This document shows, in pieces, positions 21,753-34,000 of a stretch of DNA of 64,000 bases; the first letter of the stretch is position 1, and every line of letters starts with the position of its first letter. The stretch is taken from positions 490,001-554,000 of the forward strand of contig NC_058058.1 of the NCBI RefSeq assembly GCF_020085105.1, written 5' to 3'. The notes below the pieces were generated by a model. It saw only the letters and a list, made by a program, of their open reading frames with translations, had not been told where the DNA came from and did no database searches. Origin of the DNA: Siniperca chuatsi. Its lineage: Eukaryota > Chordata > Actinopteri > Centrarchiformes > Sinipercidae. A program made the translations under genes and the position numbers.

Positions 21753-24700
21753 GTCAGTCCCCGCTCCCCGCGCCCGGAGGACCCGGAGCGCCCGGAGGCG
21801 GCAGACATGCTAATGTTAGCTAGCATCGCTAACATCGGAGTTTTTACTAAACCGAAACATTTTTCTGACGTTTTCTGTCCGCAGCCCGATACACAGTGAG
21901 ATATACTACAGTACTGCGCAGTAAAATATGAAAATATCTTTATTCAAACTAAGATAAAACAACAAATACTTTGTTAGCAGGTAACAACCGCAACTCCCAC
22001 GAGCCTTACACAAAGCAGCGGCAGCAAAGCCTTATGGGAGCTGTAGTTTTAGATGCTGTCAAACCAAGCATTGCGTTGCCTTCGTTGTTGTCTGCTGAGC
22101 CAGTGACCCGGATGCTGCGGAAACACCTGCTTCAGGTGGAACTACAGCCCGCCAGTGACGTCACTAAAGAGCACGAAGACTTGTATTAACTTTATTGAGA
22201 TTAAAGTAATAAAAGGAGGATAAACGCCCCTATTAAAACCCCCAAATGTCTTTTTTCAGACATTTTTAATGTATACTGAGAACATTTCAGTTAAAAGTGT
22301 CAATAACTCATTTCTACCAATTTCAAATGTTTTTATTGTTTAATTTGTCAAAATATGGCAGAAGTCTGGTTTGGGCTTAACGTACCCGTTAAGTCCAAAT
22401 AAGCCCACTTCATGATTTGTTGATGAATAAATAGATATTTTAAACATCTTAACAACACAGCCTGTCCTGCTCGCATGTGTGACCTCTTATCTGTTTCCTT
22501 TCTGTCTCCGCTCCCGTCCGATAAAGACGCGAGACCGGCCTGTTTGCCGTGTCACAACCCGTCTTCTCTGGAAAGCAGCCAAAAAACTATTTACGAACTA
22601 AATCAGAACGACGGCGGGAACGACTCTTCGGTGCTTCATCTTTCCGTACGTGTCGGCGTTCGGTCTGCGTCTCCGTGCTGTGGCGTCCTGTTGGCTTTTG
22701 AAAACAGTTTGCAGGTTCAACGCTGATGTTCTGAGGATAGTAAACGAGTCGGTGTCAGGATTTACAGTTAAACAGTAACTTAAATTCAGTTTAAACGTGT
22801 CGGCTGGTGGTTTGAAACACTGTAAAAACACATTTTAAAACATTCAGTTGATCGTGAGGCGACTTCAGTCGCAGCACCTCGAAGCTCGCGCGTCATCAGC
22901 CGATAACTTGAGCCAAATAAACAAGAAAGAAGCCAACATCTCTGCAGTTCCCACCTTCTCCTGGGCTAAACGTAGGCCACAATGTCTACAGTCACATGTA
23001 TAATATATCATATTTAAATGTGAGTATCAGTTATCTGAGTGACGGAGCTGAGTCGTCAGCTGACGTCAAAATTAGGGAGGAAAATGGTTCAAAGGTCAAA
23101 ATGGAGAAAATCGCCATCGAAACGCAGTCAGGTGGGTTTAATGGGAACGTCAGTGAAGTTTTATTTTATTCTACGCACGTGACATTAAAACACCTGTATG
23201 AAATAAATCTATAAGTGGTGCGCTGACGTGACACGAGAAGCTATTAGCTCCTTCACTTCCAGACAGTGTGACTGTTCTGCAGGCGTCCCCTTTACGCCCA
23301 CCAGGTAAAAAAGTTAGTTACAAACTAAATAAAGATAAACACACACATTTATTGTCTATTTAACAGCGTAATAATATAAACTGCACGCAGTAACGTAAAC
23401 TGTGTCGTTGCAGTGAACCGGCTGCTGTACTGATGCAGCACGCGGTCTGTTTGCTAACATGCTAAAACTCATATCTTCATTTCAAAAGTAATTCGAGTAA
23501 TATTCTAACATTCGTCTCATTCAGAACACGAATTACTTCAATTTCGACAACAAATGAGCGTTTGTCAAAACAGGAGTAGAAGTATGTAAAAACTGTTGCC
23601 TTCTGAGGAAACCGAACCTTCTTCCGGGATCGTGTCACACACGTGCTTCGATGACTCGATATCGACAAATCTGATTGGCTTACAATAAAAAGTGTCATTT
23701 GTGTAACGAGCAGCTTCATTGGAAGAAACATCACTCGGCACAAATGAGGACGTTTAACGGCTTAATGGGGACGTTTACCCCGATGATCAGACGGCAGTAG
23801 TTTGACAGGAAACAAAAGAACCACGAGCAGTATTTTGTTATGGTGGCGATATCGTTAACTAGTAATCCAACGTGCTTCTTCAAGATTACTCCTAACGGGA
23901 GAAGAAATCTATATTTATGGATCTGGAGCTCAGCCAATCACGCAGGGGCTTCCATAAGTTTTGGATCGTGTCACGAGCCTGAAACAGGTGCTCTGTTGTT
24001 TCTACACTTAGTGGGGAAACTACAATGGAGCGTCGCTGCCGCAAGGGATTGTGGGACGGCATTCTCTCCTTTGGTAAAGGATGGTCCGGCGTGTCCTGTC
24101 CTAAAGGAGATAAGAGAGGAAGCGTTGAAGCAGCTTTCCTTGGCGTTTAGAGGATTCGACCAGCTCTTATCATGGCTGCCGCTGAGATACTTCCGGGTCA
24201 TTTCACTCAGTCAGGAACCTTCCTGAGCCAAAGAGACTCGCCCACCGCTGCCTTCGCCTCCTTTTTCCTAAAATCAACGATCAGCTGCTTGGTTTCGCTG
24301 GCGTCGAGCAGCAGGTTGTTGATTTCCTCCAGATATGTGGAACTCAAAATGATTGTTATAACTGTCACGTAAAATAACATCACGCACGCTGAGGCCAAAC
24401 CTGCCCCCTCGCACTCAGGTATGATCACAGCTTTGAAAGACAGGGAGCGAGTCTGTCCTCTACATGGAGCATCAGCTGGTGAGGATGCTGACGTTTAGCT
24501 CGACCTGTTAGCTTTAGCCTCAGTTGTTGGCTACATGAGTAAAAAATGACTAATACTGACTCAGAAGGGTAGTTCAGGCGAGGCGGGGCCTCCACTGTAG
24601 AACCTTTTACATGTTGGACATATAGTCGTCACAAGTCATTAACATTAAGCATTATAATCTTAAAAAACCTACTTTTCAACTCATTTCAGTCCAGTTTTAA

Positions 24701-25070
24701 CGGCTAGACGTCTGCTCTGTTATCAGCTGCTCCAACAACAAACTGGGATCCGGACTGTGGAGGTCGGACAGAAGCTACGTTCGTGTTATTTCTTCACAAA
24801 GACGGCGTTATAACCGAACTCGTGTTTTAGAGACTGAAGAACTTTCACACAGACGACCTTCATCTGTCGCAGAGGGCAGCAGTGAACAACCCAAACACTT
24901 CTGCTTCCACCTTCAGTGTAAATGCGTTCAGTTCAACTGCGCCACCAAAGTAACGGAAGCGTCGCTTTAGAGTTCAAGACATACGTCAGTCACTGGATTA
25001 GTGTCGCTTTGGACAACAAAGGTACGTTTTCTATAATGTGTGTGTTTCTGTCTTTCACTGTGTCCTGCAG
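21753..25070. other. intron of zinc-finger gene 3
   Basis: Mostly unrecognised sequence. A minus-strand LINE fragment lies at 24255-24345. A dispersed-repeat-like stretch (GGATTGTGGGACGGCATTC, 24035-24230) adjoins it. Terminal-exon splice signals TTTCACTGTGTCCTGCAG are at 25053-25070. No additional exon was found. Confidence 0.45.
24255..24345 (-). mobile_element. L2-like LINE reverse-transcriptase scrap
   Basis: The minus strand reads EEINNLLLDASETKQLIVDFRK (motifs NNLLLD and TKQLIVDFRK), the segment that in L2-like LINEs follows the catalytic domain (..NNLxLNxSKTKELIVDFRR..). It is about 30 codons long. Confidence 0.5.
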
Positions 25071-26299
25071 ACGTCCAGCAGCTGTCGCTGAGGAAAGAAG
25101 AGGTTCCCCCTGAGCAGCAGGACTGGAGCCCCAGTCTGGACCAGGACCCAGAGCCCCCACACATTAAAGAGGAGCAGGAGGAGGTCTGGACCAGTCAGGA
25201 GGGAGAGCAGCTTCGAGGGCTGGAGGACGCCGATATCACAGAGTTCCCATTCCCTGTGAAGAGTGAAGAAGATGAAGAGAAACCTCAGTCCTCACAGCTT
25301 CATCAAAGACAAACTGAACAGATGGAAACAGGAGCTGATGGAGAGGACTGTGGAGGACCAGGACCAGCCAGGAACTCTGATCCAGATACACATTTACAAC
25401 CACTTAGTGATGATAATTCTCCAGACTCCACTGAAACTGATGAGAGTGATTGTGATTGGACACAAACAAATGCCCGGTCAGGTATAGAGGGTCAGAAAAA
25501 CAGCGAAGCCCCTGAAAGTGATATTGGATCTTCAGCGAAGGAGCGACCCTTTCCTTGTTCGTATTGTGGTAAAAGATTTAGCCTTAAGGGGAATCTGAAT
25601 AGACACATAAGAGACCACACTGGCGAGAGACCGTTTCCTTGCACGGGTTGTGATAAATCATTTAAAGACAGTGGATCGTTAACAGCACACATGAGGTGTC
25701 ACACCGGAGAGCAGCCGTACAGCTGCTTATTCTGTGGGAAGAATTTCAGTGGGAGGGGAAACATGACCAGACACATGAGAATCCACACGGGAGAGAAGCC
25801 GTTCACCTGCTCGGTGTGCAGTAAAAGTTTTCACGTGAAAGAACACCTCAACAGACACATGAAGTACCACACGGGGGAAAAACCGTTTAGTTGCACTGTC
25901 TGCGGTAAAGGTTGCGCTCAGAAGACGGACCTGAAGAAACACATGAGGGTCCACACGGGAGAGAAACCGTTCAGTTGTCCGTTCTGCGGAAAGTGCTGTG
26001 CTGAAAAAGGAGACTTGACCAAACACATGAGAGTCCACACGGGAGAGAAACCGTTCAGTTGCAATATCTGCGGTAAAAGTTGTGCCCAAAAGGGGAGCCT
26101 GAAGATTCACATGAGAGTCCACACCGGAGAGAAACCGTTCAGCTGCTCAGTCTGCGGCAAACGTTTCACTGTTACAGGACATCTAAAGAGACACATGAAG
26201 CTGCACGCAGCAGACAGCCAAGCGGCTGAGTCGGCAGATACATGTTCAGCCAAAGAACAACAGGAAGTTGACACTGTTGAACCGTTGAACACGTCATGA
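25071..26299 (+). CDS. C2H2 zinc-finger protein 3, terminal exon (8 fingers)
   Basis: Terminal exon of a predicted DNA-binding regulator; acceptor CTGCAG, phase 1, TGA at 26297. The first 110 codons form the cluster's acidic module: [29 protein letters not shown], an [10 protein letters not shown] segment, then [23 protein letters not shown] and VKSE fit the SUMO-acceptor pattern. After a Ser/Asp/Glu-rich spacer come eight C2H2 fingers joined by TGEKPF-type linkers. Fingers 5-7 (CGKGCAQ, CGKCCAE, CGKSCAQ) have Cys where the conserved core Phe belongs. The protein ends with a short tail after HMKLH. The 5' exon is inferred to be 21467-21752. The reading frame is intact. Confidence 0.9.
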
Positions 26300-26687
26300 T
26301 GTTGATCAGTCGGGAAGAAAGATTAACCCTTCAACTCAGTGAGGTGGTTAGGGGTGCAGCCATATCTGCGCCCATGTCTGTCAAGCCAGGGATGTTCATT
26401 ATTCGACTGTTACAGATGAACTGCCATCTGGGATTTAATTGATAAAAAATACATTAATTGATAATGTAGAATATAAGACAGGTGGTGTAACATCCACAGA
26501 GTGCCCTTTCCCTCCAGAGACAGACCAAAAAACAACTTAACCTTCATCCTGCCGCCCTGTTGGTGAAGTAAACGCGAGTCCTCCAGTGGGTTAGCTAGTG
26601 TCGCTCCTAGCTGGCCGGTGAAGTAAACGCGAACTCTCCCTCAAGAGTCGGATTGTCTGAGTAACAAGTAATGTTCTGTTACCCAAC

Positions 26688-27216
26688 CAGAGCCCGATAC
26701 TGTGACATGTCGGGTTCATGCAGCAGATCTCTACTTGTTCGGGCGTCTGTATGCTCGAGGCGACGTGACGTGCGACCATGTCTGAAGGCAGAAGCGTTCT
26801 GAACGGCCACATTAGAAGACTGGGTGACAGCCAGTCATCATAGAGAGGGATGAGACAAATCGTACAAATGGAGACAATGGCGCACACTTTGATGGTGTTG
26901 CACTTGGCTGTTCGCACGCAAAGTGACTGTGAGAGAGAGAGAAGTTCGAACCCCACGTCTACAGGCAGAAGTGCTTCTGTGGGGCAACAAGCCTGCTGTC
27001 ATACAGGGGGGCAAAACGCCATGAAGGGTAGAAAGGGGAATAACAAGTACACTTCTGCCACCTGACCTGAATCCGATACTCTGTCAGGACCCGTCAGGTT
27101 CAGGTAGCAGGACTCTACTTGTTAAGGGTTCAGTGTGATTGAAAAAACTGGGCAACGTGTCGTTGAAGACAAAAGTGTTTCTAGCTGTTCTGAATGTCCA
27201 CACTTTCTGACCCCTT
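26688..27216. repeat. diverged direct repeat, about 380 bp apart
   Basis: The segment from CCCGATACTGTGACATGTC through TCTACTTGTT, GGCGACGTG and TCTGAACGGCCACA (26688-26826) recurs in diverged form at 27066-27216 (TCCGATACTCTGTCAGGAC, TCTACTTGTT, GGGCAACGTG, TCTGAATGTCCACA). They might be remnants of long terminal repeats or an old tandem duplication. No coding sequence lies between. Confidence 0.5.
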
Positions 27217-27655
27217 AACTCAAAGTATAAAAAGGCCTCACGGGGCTTAGGATTGATCATTTGGAGGTTTAAAGTGAAATAAACAGTCACAGTTATGAGG
27301 GGCCAAATTATTGGTGATGTAATTAGTTACCCCGTTGGAAACTAAGTGTAATTCTTTAAACTGGGCACAGATTTGTGGACAGAGCAGTGACGTCCTGGAC
27401 CAAATCGCTCGCATGAGGGTTTGATCCAAACAGTGTCTTTGAAGCTCTGTATTTCCACACCTCTGTGCACATTTGTCTCGCCCCCCCCTTCAGAAACCAA
27501 AAAAGTGGATTTAAATTTTATCAGTCATTAACAATGCATGCGATTGACATAAACAAAAGATTCCGGTTAGCAAGACAGCCTTGCTAGCATCAGAGCACTT
27601 TTGTTTGTTTATGTCACCACATGAATCATATTCATGCAACTTTAAGTCTGCTCAA

Positions 27656-27905
27656 CATCCATACGCCCCCCTGCAGCGGCTCTACGCCCCTCCAGCTTTA
27701 CGCCCCTGCAGCGGCTCTCACGCCCCTGCAGCGGCTCTCAGTGACTTTACGCCCCCTCCAGCGGCTCCCACGCCTCCAGCCCAGCGCAGCGGCTCTCGCC
27801 CCTGCACGCCCCCCTGCAGCGGCTCTACGCCCCCCTGCAGCGGCTCTACGCCCCCCTCCAGTGACTTTACACCCCCCTGCAGCGGCTCTACGCCCCCAGT
27901 TTGAG
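27656..27905. repeat. minisatellite of ACGCCCCCCTGCAGCGGCTCT units
   Basis: Roughly ten tandem copies of a 20-22 bp C-rich unit containing CTGCAGCGGCTCT, with variants CTCCAGTGACTTT. Open frames through it are compositional. It lies 3' of zinc-finger gene 3. Confidence 0.9.
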
Positions 27906-28127
27906 AACCACCAATCTAACCAATGAGAGAGGAGAACGTTCTCATCAGACTTAGTGATGCATTTTGGTTTCGCTTGATTTTTTTTTGCTGTGTGAAAACA
28001 AACCAAACGACGGGGAAAACGCAACCAGTTTACCAGCTTATCCACTGATTTGGACCAGAACGAGCGCTAGGTTTGAAAATGCCCTTAAGTTCTGGAGGAC
28101 ACCAGTTGACTCAGATCCCCGTCTGAG

Positions 28128-28240
28128 TTAGGTAGCTCACCTGGTAGAGCGAACTAACTTCCCCATGTACCAAGGCTGAGTCCTCACTGCAGCGGCCCGG
28201 GTTCAAATCCTGTCTGTCTTCTGCTGCAGCCTGCAGTTCG
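28128..28240 (+). mobile_element. tRNA-derived SINE
   Basis: TAGCTCACCTGGTAGAGCG fits an RNA polymerase III A box and GGTTCAAATCC, about 65 bases later, fits a B box. The body (CCATGTACCAAGGCTGAGTCC, CTGCAGCGGCCCGGGTTC) resembles a common fish SINE. Not a tRNA gene, because the stems do not close. Confidence 0.65.
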
Positions 28241-28530
28241 GACAGGTTTGATAAACACGGAGCCTGAGCACGGGTTGTGTAAAAGAAGAATATTGTCGGA
28301 GACGTGAGTTACTGTTGCTGCTGTTAATATCAGGCCGAGCAGTAATTCGGTCATTTGTTGCCTTCAGTAGAATCGTGTGCTGCTGCTCAGTTGTCTAAAT
28401 CATAAAACATCAGTCTGTAATTTGGAGAATGTGGACGAGTCGGACAAACAGCTGCAGGACCTGAAGAAGACTCGACCCCAAAGAGACGATCGTCTGCCGG
28501 CTGACGGGAACTGAAAGACACTTAACAAGC

Positions 28531-28550
28531 TTTTTTTTTTTTTTTTTTTT
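28531..28550. repeat. poly(T) tract
   Basis: Twenty uninterrupted T. It could be the tail of a minus-strand retrotransposed copy, but no body is recognised beside it. Confidence 0.8.
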
Positions 28551-29687
28551 ACTGACTCTTGTATAAATTCCTATTTTAGCACAAACTGCTGGGACGAGCA
28601 GCATTATATTGCCAAAAAAGGTTGTTGATATTTTCAACATTGCAAGTCAAATAAATGAAAGAACTCATCACTAATCATAGCATGTAATTATATACAACGA
28701 AGATAAAACTGATCATCGTATAAAGCTGTATTTTAAGAGATCAATATGAGCATTAAAAGTATTTAGCTGGAAGTCTAAGCTGCCTGGAAGTTTTTGTAGA
28801 TGCCTTTTTGCCCTGAATTGATTCTGTCAGGTGGTTCTTCCTCACAACCAGCTCCATACTTCAGACTCCATGTGTCAGTTTGAGGTATCGGAGTTGAGCT
28901 GCGTGAGGTCAGCTTGAAGGTAAGAAATGTACGGCGAGTCAGCGGGTTCAGCGGGCGTGCAAATAATTAACGTGTACACAGCTGGGAGAAACCACTTCCC
29001 TCGTGATTTAGGGGGAGACCAGTGTGGCAAGATGTGTTCACGTGACTTACTGCGCTCCACTCAGCCAAAAGGGGCTGATCCCCGTATTACCAGCCAATGA
29101 TACTGAAGCTTTACGATACGTGTTGCATGTTTACGTGCACACCTGACGAACCAGGTAGAAACAGAGTTTGTTGGCCGAGCAGCCTGGAGGAAGCTGTGCC
29201 TGAGAAGACCTCCGAAGGGGAAAGAGTCTGTCGGACGAAGGAAGTTGGTTCGTTGAGGTTTTATTTTACCGAGGGATTAATCCACAGATTAAAATATAAC
29301 TGTGATATCCTGCATTCTCTAGTTTTTCCATTTCTGTTGAGTGTTGCATTGTGGGAAAATACAACCTCCTCAAGGACCCCTGGGACTCCTGGAAACTTTT
29401 CAAGGACCACTTGATCCCCAAGAACATGAGCAGAAACCTACAGGTACCGAGGAGTTGAGCAGTTAAAGATGTAAGTATTACAGAGATTATATGTAACTAT
29501 GACAAACAAAAACGATGTAGATAATAGAAAAGACAGATTTCATGCATTTCTTGTTTTTAAGCAGTTTAACGGAGTTGAATGAGGAGTGTTTGGTGCAGCT
29601 GTCACCTGAAGTAACAAAGTGCTGTCAGGAGTGAACTTAAGCAGAAGTTTGAGGTGGGATTCCTTCACTTCGTTGGATCTATAAGCA

Positions 29688-30253
29688 CATTTACTCAAGC
29701 ATTAACTATTTCCATTTTACGCAACTTTGCTTCTACTCCACTACGTCAGAAGCAGATTCTGATCAATAATACAAAATAAATAATCAACAAATAAACTATA
29801 ATGTAATGTCAGATTAAACTACGCAGCAGAATATAAAGGCATCAAACTGAGCTCCACCTTCAGCAGCTGCAGCATTAAAGCGATGAACACACGAATGCAT
29901 CAATAATTATACTCCATTAATATAATATATATTATTCTACTTAATGAGTACTTTTACTGTTGGTACTTTTTGACTGCAGGACTTTTACTTGTAACCGAGT
30001 ATTTCTGTTCAATTCAACTTAATTTTATTTAAACAGCGCCAGTTCATAACAGAAGTTATCTCACTATCTCTCGAACTCTTTATAATATTAATTACAGAGA
30101 CCCAACAGATCCCACTATGAGCGAGCACTTGGCCACAGCGGCAAGGAAAACCTTCCTTTAAGAGCCAGAAACCTGGAGCAGAACCAGACTCACTGGGGGG
30201 GGGTTATAACTACTTTCACTGAAGTAAAAGATGTGAGTACTTCTTCCACCTCT
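29688..30253 (-). mobile_element. AGTAAAAGTAC-type inverted-repeat element, interrupted by a second repeat
   Basis: Begins near ACATTTACTCAAGCATTAAC, contains TTCTACTCCACTACGTCAG, ATATTATTCTACTTAATGAG and GCAGGACTTTTACTTGTAAC, then resumes after the 30005-30210 insertion with ACTTTCACTGAAGTAAAAG and AGTACTTCTTCCACCTCTG. It is the near-complete relative, in opposite orientation, of the element that contains the 40-bp minisatellite. Confidence 0.65.
30005..30210 (+). mobile_element. dispersed repeat with GAGCAAGCACTTGGCCACAG core (copy 1)
   Basis: TTAATTTTATTTAAACAGCG, CATAACAGAAGTTATCTCA, GAGCGAGCACTTGGCCACAG, CGGCAAGGAAAACCTTCC and AACCTGGAGCAGAACC recur in order at 48568-48755. Probably a short non-autonomous element; here it sits inside the 29688-30253 element. 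Confidence 0.7.
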
Positions 30254-30459
30254 GTATATAAGTCAGGCGCTTTAAATGTGAGTTTTATAGTTTGAATTTG
30301 GTGAAAAATGTCTGTTTTGTTATTTCTCCTCCAGTCCAGCAGAGTTCGCTGTTCGCCTTCTCCGCTTCGCTGTCGTCGACGCGGAACTCGTTACAGAAGT
30401 CTGCCGCCTCCATTCTGCCTGTTCGCTGGAAGCAACAAGGTCCGCAGAACCGGGGGACG

Positions 30460-30745
30460 ATGTGCGCCGTGCAGCTGCTGCGGGTGTCGGTACAGGAGCG
30501 GATCAGCGCCGCCGCGGAAGACTTTCTGCTGCGGGTGGAAAAAGGACGAGAAGCGGCTGAAATCCCGGCGCTGAGAGCGCTGCTCACCGAGCGGCTCGCG
30601 GCGGCTGCGGAGGAGATCGTCGGGCTGTTTGAGGAAACGGTGGCGGAGTACGAAGACAGAGCCGAGCGGTCAGAGCGGGAGATCCGCCGCCAGAGGAGGC
30701 TGCTCGATGCCGTGCTGAAGCCCGAAGTCAGGCTGCACAGAGCAG
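30460..30745 (+). CDS. leader exon of zinc-finger gene 4 (identical to 21467-21752)
   Basis: ATG at 30460, donor GTCAGT after 286 coding bases, phase 1. By direct reading it is base-for-base the same as the leader exon of gene 3, including about 20 bases of 5' flank and 45 bases of intron. It encodes the duplicated AAAE(D/E) helix leader. The nearest downstream phase-1 acceptor followed by family sequence is 38674, giving a 458-residue product across a 7.9-kb intron that holds the minisatellite. The exon could also splice to 42915 or beyond. Confidence 0.75.
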
Positions 30746-31055
30746 GTCAGTCCCCGCTCCCCGCGCCCGGAGGACCCGGAGCGCCCGGAGGCGATGCCGA
30801 GATCGAAATGCGGCCGATGCTAACTTGTGCCAAATTCAAGCGTCACATGTCGACTAATTCTTGCTTTTGTTCGACTTTTCGCCGACAGGTACCGATCAGA
30901 ACAGGTAGTTTATGTCTTAACGTCACACCGGGAGGCGGTTAACTCCTGCTGTCGGCAGCTGTTCACGATGAAGCCTGGAGCCTGTCCGGTAGCTAAGCTA
31001 ACGGCGCTAGCCGTGGCGACAGATTAGCTCCGCGTGGCTAGCGCAGCCTGCCGGG

Positions 31056-34000
31056 CAGAGGAAGCACTCAGGTCCGTTACTGCAGTAACAGTACTAATAC
31101 ACGCTGTACAAATACTCTGCCGCAGTAACAGTACTAATACACGCTGTACAAATACTCTGCTGCAGTAAAAGTACTAATACACGCTGTACAAATACTCTGC
31201 TGCAGTAACAGTACTAATACACGCTGTACAAATACTCTGCCGCAGTAAAAGTACTAATACACGCTGTACAAATACTCTGCTGCAGTAAAAGTACTAATAC
31301 ACGCTGTACAAATACTCTGCCGCAGTAAAAGTACTAATACACGCTGTACAAATACTCTGCTGCAGTAAAAGTACTAACAACCGCTGTACAAATACTCTGC
31401 TGCAGTAAAAGTACTAATACACGCTGTACAAATACTCTGCCGCAGTAAAAGTACTAACACACTGCTGTACAAATACTCTGCTGCAGTAACAGTACTAATA
31501 CACACGCTGTACAAATACTCTGCTGCAGTAAAAGTACTAATACACGCTGTACAAATACTCTGCTGCAGTAACAGTACTAATACACGCTGTACAAATACTC
31601 TGCTGCAGTAACAGTACTAATACACGCTGTACAAATACTCTGCCGCAGTAAAAGTACTAATACACGCTGTACAAATACTCTGCTGCAGTAAAAGTACTAA
31701 TACACGCTGTACAAATACTCTGCCGCAGTAAAAGTACTAATACACGCTGTACAAATACTCTGCTGCAGTAAAAGTACTAACAACCGCTGTACAAATACTC
31801 TGCTGCAGTAAAAGTACTAATACACGCTGTACAAATACTCTGCCGCAGTAAAAGTACTAATACACGCTGTACAAATACTCTGCCGCAGTAACAGTACTAA
31901 TACACGCTGTACAAATACTCTGCTGCAGTAACAGTACTAATACACGCTGTACAAATACTCTGCCGCAGTAACAGTACTAATACACGCTGTACAAATACTC
32001 TGCTGCAGTAACAGTACTAATACACGCTGTACAAATACTCTGCCGCAGTAAAAGTACTAATACACGCTGTACAAATACTCTGCTGCAGTAACAGTACTAA
32101 TACACGCTGTACAAATACTCTGCTGCAGTAACAGTACTAATACACGCTGTACAAATACTCTGCTGCAGTAACAGTACTAATACACGCTGTGCAAATACTC
32201 TGCCGCAGTAAAAGTACTAATACACGCTGTGCAAATACTCTGCCGCAGTAAAAGTACTAATACACGCTGTACAAATACTCTGCCGCAGTAAAAAGTACTA
32301 ATACACGCTGTACAAATACTCTGCCGCAGTAAAAGTACTAATACACGCTGTGCAAATACTCTGCCGCAGTAAAAGTACTAATACACGCTGTGCAAATACT
32401 CTGCCGCAGTAAAAGTACTAATACACGCTGTGCAAATACTCTGCCGCAGTAAAAGTACTAATACACGCTGTGCAAATACTCTGCCGCAGTAAAAGTACTA
32501 ATACACGCTGTACAAATACTCTGCTGCAGTAACAGTACTAATACACGCTGTACAAATACTCTGCCGCAGTAAAAGTACTAATACACGCTGTACAAATACT
32601 CTGCTGCAGTAAAAGTACTAATACACGCTGTACAAATACTCTGCTGCAGTAACAGTACTAATACACGCTGTACAAATACTCTGCTGCAGTAAAAGTACTA
32701 ATACACGCTGTACAAATACTCTGCTGCAGTAACAGTACTAATACACGCTGTACAAATACTCTGCTGCAGTAAAAGTACTAATACACGCTGTACAAATACT
32801 CTGCTGCAGTAACAGTACTAATACACGCTGTACAAATACTCTGCTGCAGTAACAGTACTAATACACGCTGTACAAATACTCTGCCGCAGTAAAAGTACTA
32901 ATACACGCTGTACAAATACTCTGCTGCAGTAAAAGTACTAATACACGCTGTACAAATACTCTGCCGCAGTAAAAGTACTAATACACGCTGTACAAATACT
33001 CTGCTGCAGTAAAAGTACTAACAACCGCTGTACAAATACTCTGCTGCAGTAAAAGTACTAATACACGCTGTACAAATACTCTGCCGCAGTAAAAGTACTA
33101 ATACACGCTGTACAAATACTCTGCTGCAGTAACAGTACTAATACACGCTGTACAAATACTCTGCTGCAGTAACAGTACTAATACACGCTGTACAAATACT
33201 CTGCCGCAGTAACAGTACTAATACACGCTGTGCAAATACTCTGCCGCAGTAAAAGTACTAATACACGCTGTACAAATACTCTGCCGCAGTAAAAGTACTA
33301 ATACACGCTGTGCAAATACTCTGCCGCAGTAAAAGTACTAATACACGCTGTACAAATACTCTGCCGCAGTAAAAGTACTAATACACGCTGTACAAATACT
33401 CTGCCGCAGTAAAAGTACTAATACACGCTGTACAAATACTCTGCCGCAGTAAAAGTACTAATACACGCTGTACAAATACTCTGCCGCAGTAAAAGTACTA
33501 ATACACGCTGTACAAATACTCTGCCGCAGTAAAAGTACTAATACACGCTGTACAAATACTCTGCCGCAGTAACAGTACTAATACACGCTGTACAAATACT
33601 CTGCCGCAGTAAAAGTACTAATACACGCTGTACAAATACTCTGCCGCAGTAACAGTACTAATACACGCTGTACAAATACTCTGCTGCAGTAAAAGTACTA
33701 ATACACGCTGTACAAATACTCTGCTGCAGTAACAGTACTAATACACGCTGTACAAATACTCTGCTGCAGTAAAAGTACTAATACACGCTGTACAAATACT
33801 CTGCTGCAGTAACAGTACTAATACACGCTGTACAAATACTCTGCTGCAGTAAAAGTACTAATACACGCTGTACAAATACTCTGCTGCAGTAAAAGTACTA
33901 ATACACGCTGTACAAATACTCTGCTGCAGTAACAGTACTAATACACGCTGTACAAATACTCTGCTGCAGTAAAAGTACTAATACACGCTGTGCAAATACT

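Noticed and set aside
27581-27926. Pro/Ala-rich frames of about 100 codons
   Set aside because: They read through the C-rich minisatellite at 27656-27905 in two frames at once; compositional artefact.
28128-28240. possible tRNA gene
   Set aside because: A and B boxes are present, but the acceptor and anticodon stems do not pair; better explained as a SINE.
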